DNA of 64,000 nucleotides from Streptomyces sp. CB02959 (GTDB lineage: Bacteria; Actinomycetota; Actinomycetes; Streptomycetales; Streptomycetaceae). The position numbers were made by a program, and so were the translations under genes. This document shows, one piece after another, positions 16,909 to 26,189 of this stretch; within the stretch, counting starts at the first letter, position 1; every line of letters begins with the position of its first letter. The stretch spans positions 36,782-100,781 of the forward strand of contig NZ_NNBP01000033.1 in NCBI RefSeq assembly GCF_002803155.1, given 5' to 3'. Under the pieces are notes generated by a model. The model worked only from the letters and a program-made list of their open reading frames with translations, searched no databases and was not told the origin of the DNA.

Positions 16909-19590
16909 ATGGTGAGAGAACCTGCCGAGGGCCCTCCCGACGGCCCGCCGGAATCCGCAACGTGTCCCCGGGGCAGCGGGGATTCGACAGCCGGCGTGGA
17001 GCGCGCCTTCGCCGAGTTGCTGGCCGAGGTCGTGGGTACCGAACGGGTCCCGGTCGACGGGCATTTCTTCGCCGACCTCGGCGCCGACTCGCTGGTGATG
17101 GCGCATTTCTGCGCACGAGTCAGAAAACGACCGGATCTGCCGCCGGTGTCGATGAAGGACGTCTACCAGCACTCGACCATCCGGAGTCTGGCGGCAGCAC
17201 TGGCCGAGGCCGCACCCGAACATGCCATCGCGGCCGCCCCGGCCGATCCGACGCCGGCCGAAGCGCCGCTCCCCGGGAGTACCGTGCGCTATGTCCTGTG
17301 CGGAGCAATGCAGTTGCTGTTCTTCCTCGGATATTCCTACCTCGTCGCATTCACGACCGCGAGCGGCTATCGGTGGGTCTCCGACGGTTCGGGGCCGAGC
17401 GGCGTCTACGGGCGAGCGGTCCTCTTCGGCGGCGCCGAATTCCTCGGCCTGTGCGCATTCCCGGTGCTGGTCAAATGGCTCCTCATAGGTCGGTGGAGGT
17501 CTCGCGAGTTCCCGGCCTGGGGGGTGGCCTACCTGCGCTTCTGGATCGTCAAGGTGCTGGTGCACGCCAACCCCGCGGTGCTGTTCGTCGGCAGCCCGGT
17601 GTACGTGCTCTATCTGCGGGCCCTCGGCGCGAAGATCGGCAAGCACGTCACGATCCTGTCCCGCACCGTCCCGGTCTGCACCGACCTGCTCACCGTCGGC
17701 GCCGGCACGGTGATCCGGAAGGACGCGTTCTTCCTCTGCTACCGGGCCCATGCCGGAAGGATCCAGACCGGGGCGGTCACCCTCGGTCGGGACGTGTTCG
17801 TCGGCGAGCGGACCGTGCTGGACATCGACACCGCGATGGGGGACGGCGCGCAACTCGGCCACACCTCCGCCCTGCAACGCGGCGAGTCCGTGCCCGGTGG
17901 CCGGCGGTGGCACGGTTCTCCGGCGCAGCCGACCGAGGTGGACTACGTGCGGGTGGCGCCGGCGCGGTGCGGTACCTGGCGACGTGGCGCGTTCGGCGTG
18001 CTCGGCCTGGTGAAGGCGTTCCTCGTCGTCGTGCCGCTGGTCGTCGCCGGCACCGCACTCCTCCTGACCCGGGTACCCGTGACGGGCGGCCAGGAGGACC
18101 TCGCCCGGCGGTCCTTCGCCTCTGCCGCGTTCTACCTCGACGCGCTGGTTCTCTCCCTCGTGGCGTTCTGCGGATTCGTCATCGTGGGGCTGGCCGTGCT
18201 CTGCACCGTGCCGCGCCTGTCGCGCCGGGTGATCAAGCCCGGGACGACCTATCCGCTCTACGGCTTCCATTACGCCGTGCACCGCACCCTCGCGCGGATG
18301 ACGAACCTCAAGTTCTTCATCTGGCTCTTCGGTGACAGCTCCTACATCGTCGGCTACCTGCAGCGTCTGGGGTACGGCCTCTCCCCCGTCGAACAGACCG
18401 GCTCGAACTTCGGCATCGGGCTGCAGCACGACTCCCCCTGCCTGAGCGTCGTCGGCAGCGGCACGATGGTCGCCGACGGCCTCTCGCTGATCAACGCCGA
18501 GATCTCCCGCACCTCCTTCAGCGTCTCCCGCACGGAGATCGGGAAGCGCAACTTCCTCGGCAACTACATCGCCTACCCGGCGCAGGGCCGCACGGGCGAG
18601 AACTGCCTGCTGGCGACCAAGGTGATGGTCCCGCTCGACGGTGAGATCCGGACCGGAGTGGGACTGCTCGGCTCGCCGTGCTTCGAGATCCCGCGGTCGG
18701 TGGAGCGCGACACCCGCTTCGACCACCTGCGCGGCGGCGACGAACTGCGCCGCCGCCTGGCCGCCAAGAACCGCTACAACCTCCGCACCGTGGGCCTGGT
18801 CCTGTTCATCCGGTGGGTGCACCTGTTCGGCGTGACGCTGCTGACCCTGGCGACCGCCACCCGCGACGACGGGCTCGGGAAGCTCCTGGACGCCGGATAC
18901 CTGGTGTGCGCCCTGGGGTTCACCGCCGTCTACTACGCGCTGGTGGAGCGGTGCATGACGCGGTTCCGTCCGCTGCGGCCGCAGGTGTGCTCCATCTACG
19001 ATCCGTACTTCTGGCACCACGAGCGCCTGTGGAAGGTGCCCGACATCCACTTCAACGCGTTCAACGGAACGCCGTTCAAGAACGTCCTCTGGCGGCTGCT
19101 GGGGGTCCGGCTCGGCCGCCGGGTCTTCGACGACGGCTGCCACCCCTCCGAGCGCACCCTCACCGCCATCGGTGACGACTGCACCCTGAACGCCGGCAGC
19201 CGGATCCAGTGCCACTCTCAGGAGGACGGCACCTTCAAGTCCGACCGCAGCACCCTCGGCGCGGGCTGCACCCTCGGGGTCGGCGCGCTGGTCCACTACG
19301 GCGTGACGATGGGCGACGGCGCGGTGCTCGCCGCCGACTCCTTCCTCATGAAGGGCGAGGAGGTGCCCCCGCACGCGCGGTGGGCCGGGAACCCGGCCGC
19401 CGAGACGCGCGACCGCCGGCAGCGGACGTACCCCACGGACACCCGCCCCGCACCCGCACCGTCGGCTGTCCGCCGGACGCCGGCACCGCACTCCCCCCGC
19501 CACCAGGCCGCACCGGACGGTCCGGCACCGCATCGCCGCGACCGGCGACCGGTGGCGCCGCGGCACGAACCAGCAGAGGAAGCCCGATGA
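16909..19590 (+). CDS. Pls-type membrane synthetase lacking an adenylation domain (carrier + 6 TM + 3 hexapeptide domains)
   Basis: 893 residues. A carrier domain comes first (residues 30-100) with phosphopantetheine Ser at about 61 in FADLGADSLV. Then come three repeats of two membrane helices plus a soluble left-handed-beta-helix-like domain: TM 128-148 and 168-193, domain 225-345; TM 365-388 and 408-433, domain 450-600; TM 625-648 and 662-680, domain 690-830. This is the topology of epsilon-poly-lysine synthetase (Pls/PosA) after its A domain, but the A domain is absent. In Pls the tandem domains make amide bonds between carrier-bound and free monomers. ATG 16909 follows AAGGAG. It overlaps the NRPS gene by 4 bases. 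Confidence 0.85.
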   Translation: MVREPAEGPPDGPPESATCPRGSGDSTAGVERAFAELLAEVVGTERVPVDGHFFADLGADSLVMAHFCARVRKRPDLPPVSMKDVYQHSTIRSLAAALAEAAPEHAIAAAPADPTPAEAPLPGSTVRYVLCGAMQLLFFLGYSYLVAFTTASGYRWVSDGSGPSGVYGRAVLFGGAEFLGLCAFPVLVKWLLIGRWRSREFPAWGVAYLRFWIVKVLVHANPAVLFVGSPVYVLYLRALGAKIGKHVTILSRTVPVCTDLLTVGAGTVIRKDAFFLCYRAHAGRIQTGAVTLGRDVFVGERTVLDIDTAMGDGAQLGHTSALQRGESVPGGRRWHGSPAQPTEVDYVRVAPARCGTWRRGAFGVLGLVKAFLVVVPLVVAGTALLLTRVPVTGGQEDLARRSFASAAFYLDALVLSLVAFCGFVIVGLAVLCTVPRLSRRVIKPGTTYPLYGFHYAVHRTLARMTNLKFFIWLFGDSSYIVGYLQRLGYGLSPVEQTGSNFGIGLQHDSPCLSVVGSGTMVADGLSLINAEISRTSFSVSRTEIGKRNFLGNYIAYPAQGRTGENCLLATKVMVPLDGEIRTGVGLLGSPCFEIPRSVERDTRFDHLRGGDELRRRLAAKNRYNLRTVGLVLFIRWVHLFGVTLLTLATATRDDGLGKLLDAGYLVCALGFTAVYYALVERCMTRFRPLRPQVCSIYDPYFWHHERLWKVPDIHFNAFNGTPFKNVLWRLLGVRLGRRVFDDGCHPSERTLTAIGDDCTLNAGSRIQCHSQEDGTFKSDRSTLGAGCTLGVGALVHYGVTMGDGAVLAADSFLMKGEEVPPHARWAGNPAAETRDRRQRTYPTDTRPAPAPSAVRRTPAPHSPRHQAAPDGPAPHRRDRRPVAPRHEPAEEAR

Positions 19591-22500
19591 ACAAGCCGAC
19601 GGACGACGACCGCGCGTACTGGCGGAAGGCCCTCGCCGACGGAGGACGCACCGCGATCCCGCGATGGGCCACCGCCCCGGCGGCCGGCCTCGCCACACAC
19701 GAACTGCCGCTCCCCGACAACCTGGTGGCGCGCCTGGACCGATGGGCCGAGACCCGTCGCATATCCCTGGACGCGGTCCTGTTGGCCGCGCACGCCGCGG
19801 TGCTCGCGGCGCTCTCCGGAGAGCAGGAGGTGACCACCGGCTACCTCGCCGCCGACGGCGGTCCGGCGCTGCCCTGCCGGGTGTCCACCGCCCCGGGCAG
19901 CTGGCAGGGACTGGCCCTGGAGTCGGCCCGGACGGTGGCCGAGATGCTCGCGCACCGAGATGTCACGGTGGCTGACCTCATCGGCGAACTGGGCCTGCCC
20001 GAAGCGCCGTTCGAGACCGAACTCGACCTGTTCGGTACCGACGGCGAGCCGGCCGCGAGCACGGTGCTGCGGGTGGCGGTGGCGCGACACGGCGGGCGGC
20101 GCACCCTGCGGCTGCGGTACCGGACCGACGTGCTGGACGCGGAGAGCGCCGCCCGAATAGCCGGCTACCACCTCACCGCGCTGACCCGTTTCGCCGCGGA
20201 TCCGAACGCCGAACACGGACGGCGGAGCCTGCTCTCCGCCGCCGAACGCCGCTTCCAGCTCGACGGGTTGGCCGGGCCCCACCGGGACCTGCCCGACCTG
20301 CGGTTCCACGAACTGTTCGAAGCGCGGGTACGAACCCATCCGGACGCCGTCGCCGCCGTGCACGGCGACCAGCGGTGCACCTACCGGGAACTCAACCGCC
20401 GCGCCAATCGATTGGGGCGCGCCCTGTTGGCCAGGGGGCTGGCCCACGAGGACGTAGTCGCCGTCGTCACCGAACGCAACCTGGACTGGATGGCTGCCGT
20501 CCTTGCCGTTTTCAAGGCCGGCGGCGTCTACCTGCCCATCGAGCCGCACTTCCCGGCCGACCGCATCGCGGCCGTGCTCGCCCGCGCCGCATGCCGCCTG
20601 GTCCTGACCGAACCCGGCAGCACCGCCACCCTCGACCGGGCCCTGGCCGCCCTGCCCGGGGTCCGCACGCTCGGCGTCGACGCCGCCCACGACGGCGCCT
20701 ACGCGGCGGACGATCTCGGTGTCCCGGTCGGCCCGGACCAGCTCGCCTACATCTACTTCACCAGCGGCTCCACCGGGGAGCCCAAGGGCGCGATGTGCGA
20801 GCACGCCGGATTCCTCAACCACCTCCTCGCCAAGATCACCGACCTGGGGATCACCGAGGGCCAGGCAGTCGCCCAGACCGCCCCCCAGTGCTTCGACATC
20901 TCCCTCTGGCAACTGGTCTCCGCCCTCCTGGTCGGCGGACGCACCCATCTGGTCGACCAGCGGGCCGTCCTGGACGTCCCGCGCTTCGTCGACACCCTCG
21001 CCGAGGGACGCATCACCGTCCTCCAGGTCGTACCGTCCTACCTCGAAGCCGTCCTGTCCCACCTGGAGCTGCACCCGCACCCCCTGCCGGACCTGCGGTG
21101 CGTCTCGGTCACCGGCGAGGCGCTGAAGCACGAGCTCGTCCAGCGCTGGTTCGCGGCGCGGCCGGGCGTCAGGCTCGTCAACGCCTACGGGCTGACGGAG
21201 ACTTCCGACGACACCAACCACCACGTCATGGACCGGGCACCCGACGGCGACCGGGTCCCGCTCGGGCGATGCGTGAACAACGTGCGGGTCTACGTCGTGG
21301 ACGAGCGCCTGGAGCCGGTGCCGCTGGGCGCCCCCGGCCAGATCGTCTTCTCCGGGGTCTGCGTCGGCCGGGGATACGTCAACGACCCCGAGCGCACCCG
21401 GCTGGCCTTCCTCGACGATCCGCACCGCCCGGGCCGACGGCTCTACAAAGGTGGCGACTACGGCCGGTGGCTGCCCGGGGGCGCGTTGGAGTTCCTCGGG
21501 CGCCGGGACGCCCAGGTGAAGGTCCGCGGCTTCCGGATCGAGATCGGCGAGATCGAGAACGCCCTGCTGCGCGTACCAGGTATCCGTGACGGTGCCGTCG
21601 TGGTCGCCGGGCACGACGATCAGGGCAAGCACCTGGTGGCGTTCTACTGCGGCCCGCGGCCCTTGGAGGCGGACTCCCTGCGCGAGCGGTTGGCCGAGTC
21701 GCTGCCGCCCTACATGCTGCCCAGCGCCTTCCACTGGCGGGCGCACCTGCCGCTGACCCCCAACAGCAAGATCGATAAAAAGGCGCTGACCGCTCTCGCC
21801 TGCCGACCGGAGGCACCCGGGGAGGGCCACCGCGCCCCGCGTACGCCCACCGAGCGGCGGCTGGCCCGTGCCTGGGCGGAGGTCCTCGGCATCCGGGAGG
21901 ACGGGATCGGCCGGCACGACCACTTCTTCGACCGGGGCGGCACCTCGCTGTCGGCGGTGAAACTGGCGATCGCCCTGGACCGCACGGTCTCCCTCAAGGA
22001 CCTCACCCGCCACCCGGTACTCGCCGACCTGGCCGAACGGGTCGACGGCCGCCGCGCGCCGGACCACGGACTGCTCCAGACCCTCGCCGAACCGGTGGAC
22101 GAACCCATCGGTCACCTGGTGTGCTTCCCCCCGGCAGGGGGCAACGCGGTCACCTTCCGGCCGATGGCCCAAGTACTGCGGACCAGCGGACTGGCCGTCC
22201 ACGCCGTCGAACTGCCCGGCCACGACCCGGCCGCCGACCACGAGCCCTTCGCCCCGTTGGACGCCGTCGCCGAGCAGACCGCCGCCGAGATCGTCCGGCG
22301 CGGCCTGACCGGGGTCCTGCTGTGGGGCCACTCCGCGGGCGCCGCGCTCGCCGTGGCCACCGCCCGGCGGCTCCAGGACCGCCGGTGGCCCGTACAACGG
22401 GTCTTCCTCGGCGCGCAGTTGCTCGGCGACGCCACCGAACGACGCGCCGCCGCCGACGCCCTGACCACTCGGAGCGATCCGGAGCTCGCCGAGGAGCCGG

Positions 22501-22841
22501 GTGCCGACCGCGACCACCCCGCCCTCGGCGCACCGGGCTCCCGGCACGCCGCCCACACCGGCGCCGCCTACCGGCACGACTGCGTCGCCGCGCACCACTA
22601 CTTCGCCGACGCCCTGGACCACCCGCCGGCCACGAAGCTGACCGCGCCCCTCACCGTCGTCACCGCCGACGACGACCCGAGCACGGCCGACGCCGCACAC
22701 TTGCACCGCGACTGGCGGCTCCTGGCCGAACACGTCGACCTGCACCGGCTCCCCGCCGGCGGCCACTCCTTCCCCCGCACCCGACCGGCCGAGGCGGCAC
22801 AGACCGTGCTGTCCGCCGTCCCCCTCCCGACGTCTTCGTGA
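19587..22841 (+). CDS. Nonribosomal peptide synthetase, partial C - A - T - TE, probable Dap activation
   Basis: 1,084 residues. Residues 1-220 resemble only the C-terminal lobe of a condensation domain, without HHxxxDG. The A domain (about 240-735) shows YFTSGSTGEPKG, FDISLWQL, NAYGLTE, YKGGDYGRW and NSKIDKKAL. The carrier Ser is in GGTSLS near 787. A thioesterase follows with GHSAG near 914 and a C-terminal GGHSF His. My manual alignment to GrsA gives binding-pocket residues D-I-W-Q-S-T-A-D-D-K; acidic residues at the end suit a diamino acid. SbnA and SbnB downstream indicate L-2,3-diaminopropionate. ATG 19587 overlaps the stop of the Pls-like gene, so both proteins are probably made together and act in trans. 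Confidence 0.87.
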   Translation: MNKPTDDDRAYWRKALADGGRTAIPRWATAPAAGLATHELPLPDNLVARLDRWAETRRISLDAVLLAAHAAVLAALSGEQEVTTGYLAADGGPALPCRVSTAPGSWQGLALESARTVAEMLAHRDVTVADLIGELGLPEAPFETELDLFGTDGEPAASTVLRVAVARHGGRRTLRLRYRTDVLDAESAARIAGYHLTALTRFAADPNAEHGRRSLLSAAERRFQLDGLAGPHRDLPDLRFHELFEARVRTHPDAVAAVHGDQRCTYRELNRRANRLGRALLARGLAHEDVVAVVTERNLDWMAAVLAVFKAGGVYLPIEPHFPADRIAAVLARAACRLVLTEPGSTATLDRALAALPGVRTLGVDAAHDGAYAADDLGVPVGPDQLAYIYFTSGSTGEPKGAMCEHAGFLNHLLAKITDLGITEGQAVAQTAPQCFDISLWQLVSALLVGGRTHLVDQRAVLDVPRFVDTLAEGRITVLQVVPSYLEAVLSHLELHPHPLPDLRCVSVTGEALKHELVQRWFAARPGVRLVNAYGLTETSDDTNHHVMDRAPDGDRVPLGRCVNNVRVYVVDERLEPVPLGAPGQIVFSGVCVGRGYVNDPERTRLAFLDDPHRPGRRLYKGGDYGRWLPGGALEFLGRRDAQVKVRGFRIEIGEIENALLRVPGIRDGAVVVAGHDDQGKHLVAFYCGPRPLEADSLRERLAESLPPYMLPSAFHWRAHLPLTPNSKIDKKALTALACRPEAPGEGHRAPRTPTERRLARAWAEVLGIREDGIGRHDHFFDRGGTSLSAVKLAIALDRTVSLKDLTRHPVLADLAERVDGRRAPDHGLLQTLAEPVDEPIGHLVCFPPAGGNAVTFRPMAQVLRTSGLAVHAVELPGHDPAADHEPFAPLDAVAEQTAAEIVRRGLTGVLLWGHSAGAALAVATARRLQDRRWPVQRVFLGAQLLGDATERRAAADALTTRSDPELAEEPGADRDHPALGAPGSRHAAHTGAAYRHDCVAAHHYFADALDHPPATKLTAPLTVVTADDDPSTADAAHLHRDWRLLAEHVDLHRLPAGGHSFPRTRPAEAAQTVLSAVPLPTSS

Positions 22842-22924
22842 ACCGCACGGAAGACCTCGGCCGCACCACCCCGTACCCCCCACCCATGGGACAGGACAAT
22901 GCCCACAACAGGAGAGGCACCCCT

Positions 22925-23929
22925 ATGGCATCGCCACCTTCAGTGACCCGGCTCGACGTGGCCCTGCGGCCCGGCCGACCGCCGATGCTGCTGGCCGAAT
23001 CCCACGGCGACCCGGCAGACTGGGCAGCCCGACACCGGGAGGCCCTGCGCGCCGCCCTCGCCGCGCACGGTGCCGTCCTGGTCCGCGGTCTGGGCCTGCG
23101 CGACACCGCCGGGACCACAGCCACCTTCAAGGCCCTGACCACCGATCTGATGGTGGAAACGGAGAGCTTCGCGCCCCGGCAGCGCTACGGAGCGGGCGTG
23201 TACTCCTCCTCGAAGTGGCCCCGGAACCAGCCGATGTGCATGCACCACGAGCTCAGCTACACCCTGGAGTTCCCCGGTCTGATGCTGTTCGCGTGCCTGC
23301 GGGCCCCCGCCGACGGTGGGGCGACCGCGGTGGCCGACGCGACGGCCGTACTGGACGCACTGCCCAGGAGGGTGGTCAAGCGGTTCGAGCGGCAGGGCTG
23401 GCTGCTGACCCGTACCTACAACGAGGAGATCGGAGCCTCCGTCGCCGAGGCGTTCGGCACCGACGACCGCGAAACCGTCGAGCGGTACTGCCGCGCCAAC
23501 GCCATCGACGTCCGGTGGCAGCCCGACGGCACCCTCCACACCCGCCAGCGGCGCAGCGCGGTGGTGCGCCACCCGCTCTCCGGCCGACGCTGCTGGTTCA
23601 ACCAGATCGCGTTCCTCAACGAGTGGACGATCGCCCCGGAGATCCGGGAGTTCCTGGTGGACACCTACGGCGCCGACGGCCTGCCGTTCAACACCCGCTA
23701 CGGCAACGGCGATCCGATCGGCGCGGACGTCGTCGAACTGCTGAACTCGGTCTACGAGCACCACACCGCACGAGAACCGTGGCAGGACGGCGACCTGCTG
23801 CTCGTGGACAACCTCCGCACCGCGCACAGCAGGGAGCCCTTCGAAGGGGCCCGCGAAGTGCTCGTCGCGATGGCCGACCCCATCCGCCTTGCCGACTGCT
23901 CTCCCAGCATCGAGGTGACTGTCCCGTGA
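22925..23929 (+). CDS. TauD/SyrP-like Fe(II)/2-oxoglutarate oxygenase
   Basis: A 334-residue TauD/TfdA-fold enzyme. The proximal iron ligands are His and Glu in MCMHHELSY; the distal His is in NLRTAHSREPFEG, followed by the 2-oxoglutarate-binding Arg region. SyrP-like members hydroxylate carrier-bound amino acids at the beta carbon. In this cluster the likely substrate is carrier-bound diaminopropionate or its oligomer (inference). ATG 22925 is preceded by AGGAGAGG. The stop overlaps the GTG of sbnB (GTGA), so it is part of the same operon as the NRPS and Dap genes. Confidence 0.85.
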   Translation: MASPPSVTRLDVALRPGRPPMLLAESHGDPADWAARHREALRAALAAHGAVLVRGLGLRDTAGTTATFKALTTDLMVETESFAPRQRYGAGVYSSSKWPRNQPMCMHHELSYTLEFPGLMLFACLRAPADGGATAVADATAVLDALPRRVVKRFERQGWLLTRTYNEEIGASVAEAFGTDDRETVERYCRANAIDVRWQPDGTLHTRQRRSAVVRHPLSGRRCWFNQIAFLNEWTIAPEIREFLVDTYGADGLPFNTRYGNGDPIGADVVELLNSVYEHHTAREPWQDGDLLLVDNLRTAHSREPFEGAREVLVAMADPIRLADCSPSIEVTVP

Positions 23930-24996
23930 CGACCCTGCACTCCCCCGTTCCGCAGCCCGCCGGCCCCGCACCGCGCACCGCACCGTCCTTCGCGGTGATC
24001 TCCGGGGCCCAGGTCCAGCACGCCTTACAGGGACGGGCGCGCGAGATCGTGGACCTGGTCGAGGCCACCTATCGCCTGCACGGCGCCGGTGACTCGGTCA
24101 ACCCGCCGTCGTACTTCCTGAGGTTCCCCGACCGGCCGGCCTCCCGCATCATCGCGCTGCCCGCCTCGCTGGGCGGGGCGACCCCGGTGGACGGCCTCAA
24201 GTGGATCTCCAGCTTCCCGACGAACGTGGCGGGCGGAATCCCGCGGGCCTCCGCGGTGCTGATCCTCAACGACCATGACACCGGGTACCCGTTCGCCTGT
24301 CTGGAGAGTTCGATCATCAGCGCCACCAGGACGGCGGCGTCCGCGGCCCTGGCCGCCGACCGGCTCAGCCGCGGCCGGCCGCGCCCCCGGCGCGTCGGAT
24401 TCTTCGGCACGGGGCTGATCGCGCGCTACATCCACACCTTCCTGGCGGACACCGGCTGGGAGTTCGACCAGATCGGCGTGCACGACCTGTCCGCCGACAG
24501 CGCCGCCGGATTCCGCCTGTACCTGGAGCAGACCGGCGCCACCCGGTCGATCACCGTGCACGACAGTGCCGAGCAGCTGATCCGCACGAGCGATCTGGTC
24601 GTCTTCGCCACCGTCGCCGGACGACCGCACGTCGGCGAGGTGTCGTGGTTCGACCACCACCCGCTGGTGCTGCACATCTCGCTGCGCGACCTCGCCCCCG
24701 AGATCGTGCTCGCCTCGACCAACATCGTCGACGACATCGAGCACTGCCTGAAGGCCGACACCTCGCCGCACCTGGCCGAACAACGCACCGGACGGCGGGA
24801 CTTCCTCCTGGGCACACTCGACGACGTGATGGCGGGGCGAGTGGCTCCGCCCGCGGACCGGACCGTGGTCTTCTCGCCCTTCGGACTCGGAGTGCTGGAT
24901 CTGGCGGTCGGCAAGTACGTCTACGACGAGGTGGCCCGCTCCGGCGAACTGCACGTCGTCGACGGCTTCTTCCACGAACTGCGCCGCCATGGCTGA
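23926..24996 (+). CDS. sbnB: SbnB-like 2,3-diaminopropionate synthase (ornithine cyclodeaminase family)
   Basis: A 356-residue NAD-dependent enzyme of the ornithine cyclodeaminase/mu-crystallin fold. Seen motifs are GLKWISSFPTNV with the substrate Lys, GFFGTGLIARYI (nucleotide-binding) and DLVVFATVAG. SbnB oxidatively hydrolyses N-(1-amino-1-carboxy-2-ethyl)glutamate to 2-oxoglutarate and L-2,3-diaminopropionate, the second step of the staphyloferrin B and related Dap pathways. GTG 23926 overlaps the oxygenase stop. SbnA follows, so a complete two-enzyme Dap route is present. Confidence 0.9.
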   Translation: MTTLHSPVPQPAGPAPRTAPSFAVISGAQVQHALQGRAREIVDLVEATYRLHGAGDSVNPPSYFLRFPDRPASRIIALPASLGGATPVDGLKWISSFPTNVAGGIPRASAVLILNDHDTGYPFACLESSIISATRTAASAALAADRLSRGRPRPRRVGFFGTGLIARYIHTFLADTGWEFDQIGVHDLSADSAAGFRLYLEQTGATRSITVHDSAEQLIRTSDLVVFATVAGRPHVGEVSWFDHHPLVLHISLRDLAPEIVLASTNIVDDIEHCLKADTSPHLAEQRTGRRDFLLGTLDDVMAGRVAPPADRTVVFSPFGLGVLDLAVGKYVYDEVARSGELHVVDGFFHELRRHG

Positions 24997-25032
24997 CCGG
25001 CCCGGAGCGGTGCCGCCGATGAGGTGGACGTC

Positions 25033-26019
25033 ATGACCGTCATCTCCGTTCCCACGGACTTCAACGCCGAGGATCTCTACGTCGACCTGCGGCCGATCGT
25101 GGGGCATGCGCTGTTTCTCAAGTGCGAGGGCTTCAACTTCGCCGGTTCGATCAAGCTGAAGGCGGCGACCGAGATGGTGGCGGCCGCCGAGTGGAACGGC
25201 ATCCTCAAACCGGGATCCGTCCTGGTCGAGTCCTCGTCCGGGAACCTGGGCGTGGCCCTGAGCATCCTCGCCGCCAGCAAGGGCTACGGCTTCCTGTGCG
25301 TGACCGATGCCCGCTGCAACCTCTCCGCGCGGCGGTTCATGGAGGCGATGGGAGGCCAGGTGCACATCATCGCCGAACCGGCCGCCGAGGGCGGCCTGCT
25401 CGGCGCACGGATCGCCCACGTCAGGGCGCTGTGCGCCGCCGACGACCGGTACGTGTGGCTCAACCAGTACACCAACGGGGACAATTGGAAGGCCCACTAC
25501 CGCACCACCGCACCGGCCATCGCCCGCCGCTTCCCACGGCTTGACGTGCTGTTCGTCGGGGCGGGCACCACCGGGACCCTGATGGGCTGCGCCCGCTACT
25601 TCCGGGAGTTGCACCGGCAGGTGCGGGTCGTGGCGGTGGACAGCGTCGGCTCGGTGACCTTCGGCGGCGAACCGGGCCGACGGATGATCCCCGGGCTGGG
25701 GACGAGCGTGCGCCCGGCGTTGCTGGACGAGTCCTACGTCGACGATCTGGTCTTCGTCGAGGAGGCGGACACCGTCCGGGCCTGCCACCGCCTGGCCAGG
25801 CGCGGATTCCTCTTCGGCGGGTCCACCGGCACCGTCGTCAGCGGTGCCGTGAAGTGGCTGGCCCGGCACGAGGGCCAGGACCTCACCGCGGTCGCCATCG
25901 CCCCGGACCTCGGCGAGCGCTACCTGGACACCATTTACCAGACCAACTGGCTGCACGCCCTGTACGGCGAGGACGTGCTCGATCCCGACGAACTCGCGGC
26001 CGATCTCAGATCGGTCTGA
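25033..26019 (+). CDS. sbnA: SbnA-like PLP-dependent ACEGA synthase
   Basis: A 328-residue cysteine-synthase-fold enzyme. The PLP Lys lies in NFAGSIKLKAA, the substrate loop is SSSGNLG, and the phosphate-binding loop is VGAGTTGTLMG. SbnA condenses O-phospho-L-serine with L-glutamate to give ACEGA, the substrate for SbnB. I choose ATG 25033 because GAGGTGG sits 5 bases before it; GTG 25024 is an alternative. It closes the Dap-NRPS operon, and a hairpin overlaps its stop codon. Confidence 0.9.
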   Translation: MTVISVPTDFNAEDLYVDLRPIVGHALFLKCEGFNFAGSIKLKAATEMVAAAEWNGILKPGSVLVESSSGNLGVALSILAASKGYGFLCVTDARCNLSARRFMEAMGGQVHIIAEPAAEGGLLGARIAHVRALCAADDRYVWLNQYTNGDNWKAHYRTTAPAIARRFPRLDVLFVGAGTTGTLMGCARYFRELHRQVRVVAVDSVGSVTFGGEPGRRMIPGLGTSVRPALLDESYVDDLVFVEEADTVRACHRLARRGFLFGGSTGTVVSGAVKWLARHEGQDLTAVAIAPDLGERYLDTIYQTNWLHALYGEDVLDPDELAADLRSV

Positions 26020-26023
26020 GATC
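26002..26023. terminator. Hairpin overlapping the sbnA stop codon
   Basis: GATCTCAGA-TCGG-TCTGAGATC is a perfect 9-bp stem. The TGA of sbnA is in its right arm. It may end the operon. Confidence 0.55.
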
Positions 26024-26070
26024 CGCCGGAGACCGTTCCGAGGGCCACCGGCGGGCACCCCGCCACCGGC

Positions 26071-26107
26071 GTGGATCCACCCGGGCTCCACCCCTGAGTG
26101 GATCCAC
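26071..26107. promoter_or_regulatory. Two GTGGATCCAC palindromes
   Basis: The 10-bp palindrome GTGGATCCAC occurs at 26071-26080 and 26098-26107, 27 bases apart. The second extends to AGTGGATCCACT. They lie 83-120 bases upstream of the ICMT-like gene and could be an operator pair. Confidence 0.4.
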
Positions 26108-26189
26108 TCCACCCGGCCCCGGTGCGAGGCTGAGGTCGCACGACCCCGTGTCGGGGTACGGGGTCCGGGAACGGCCGGGAGGTGCTGTG

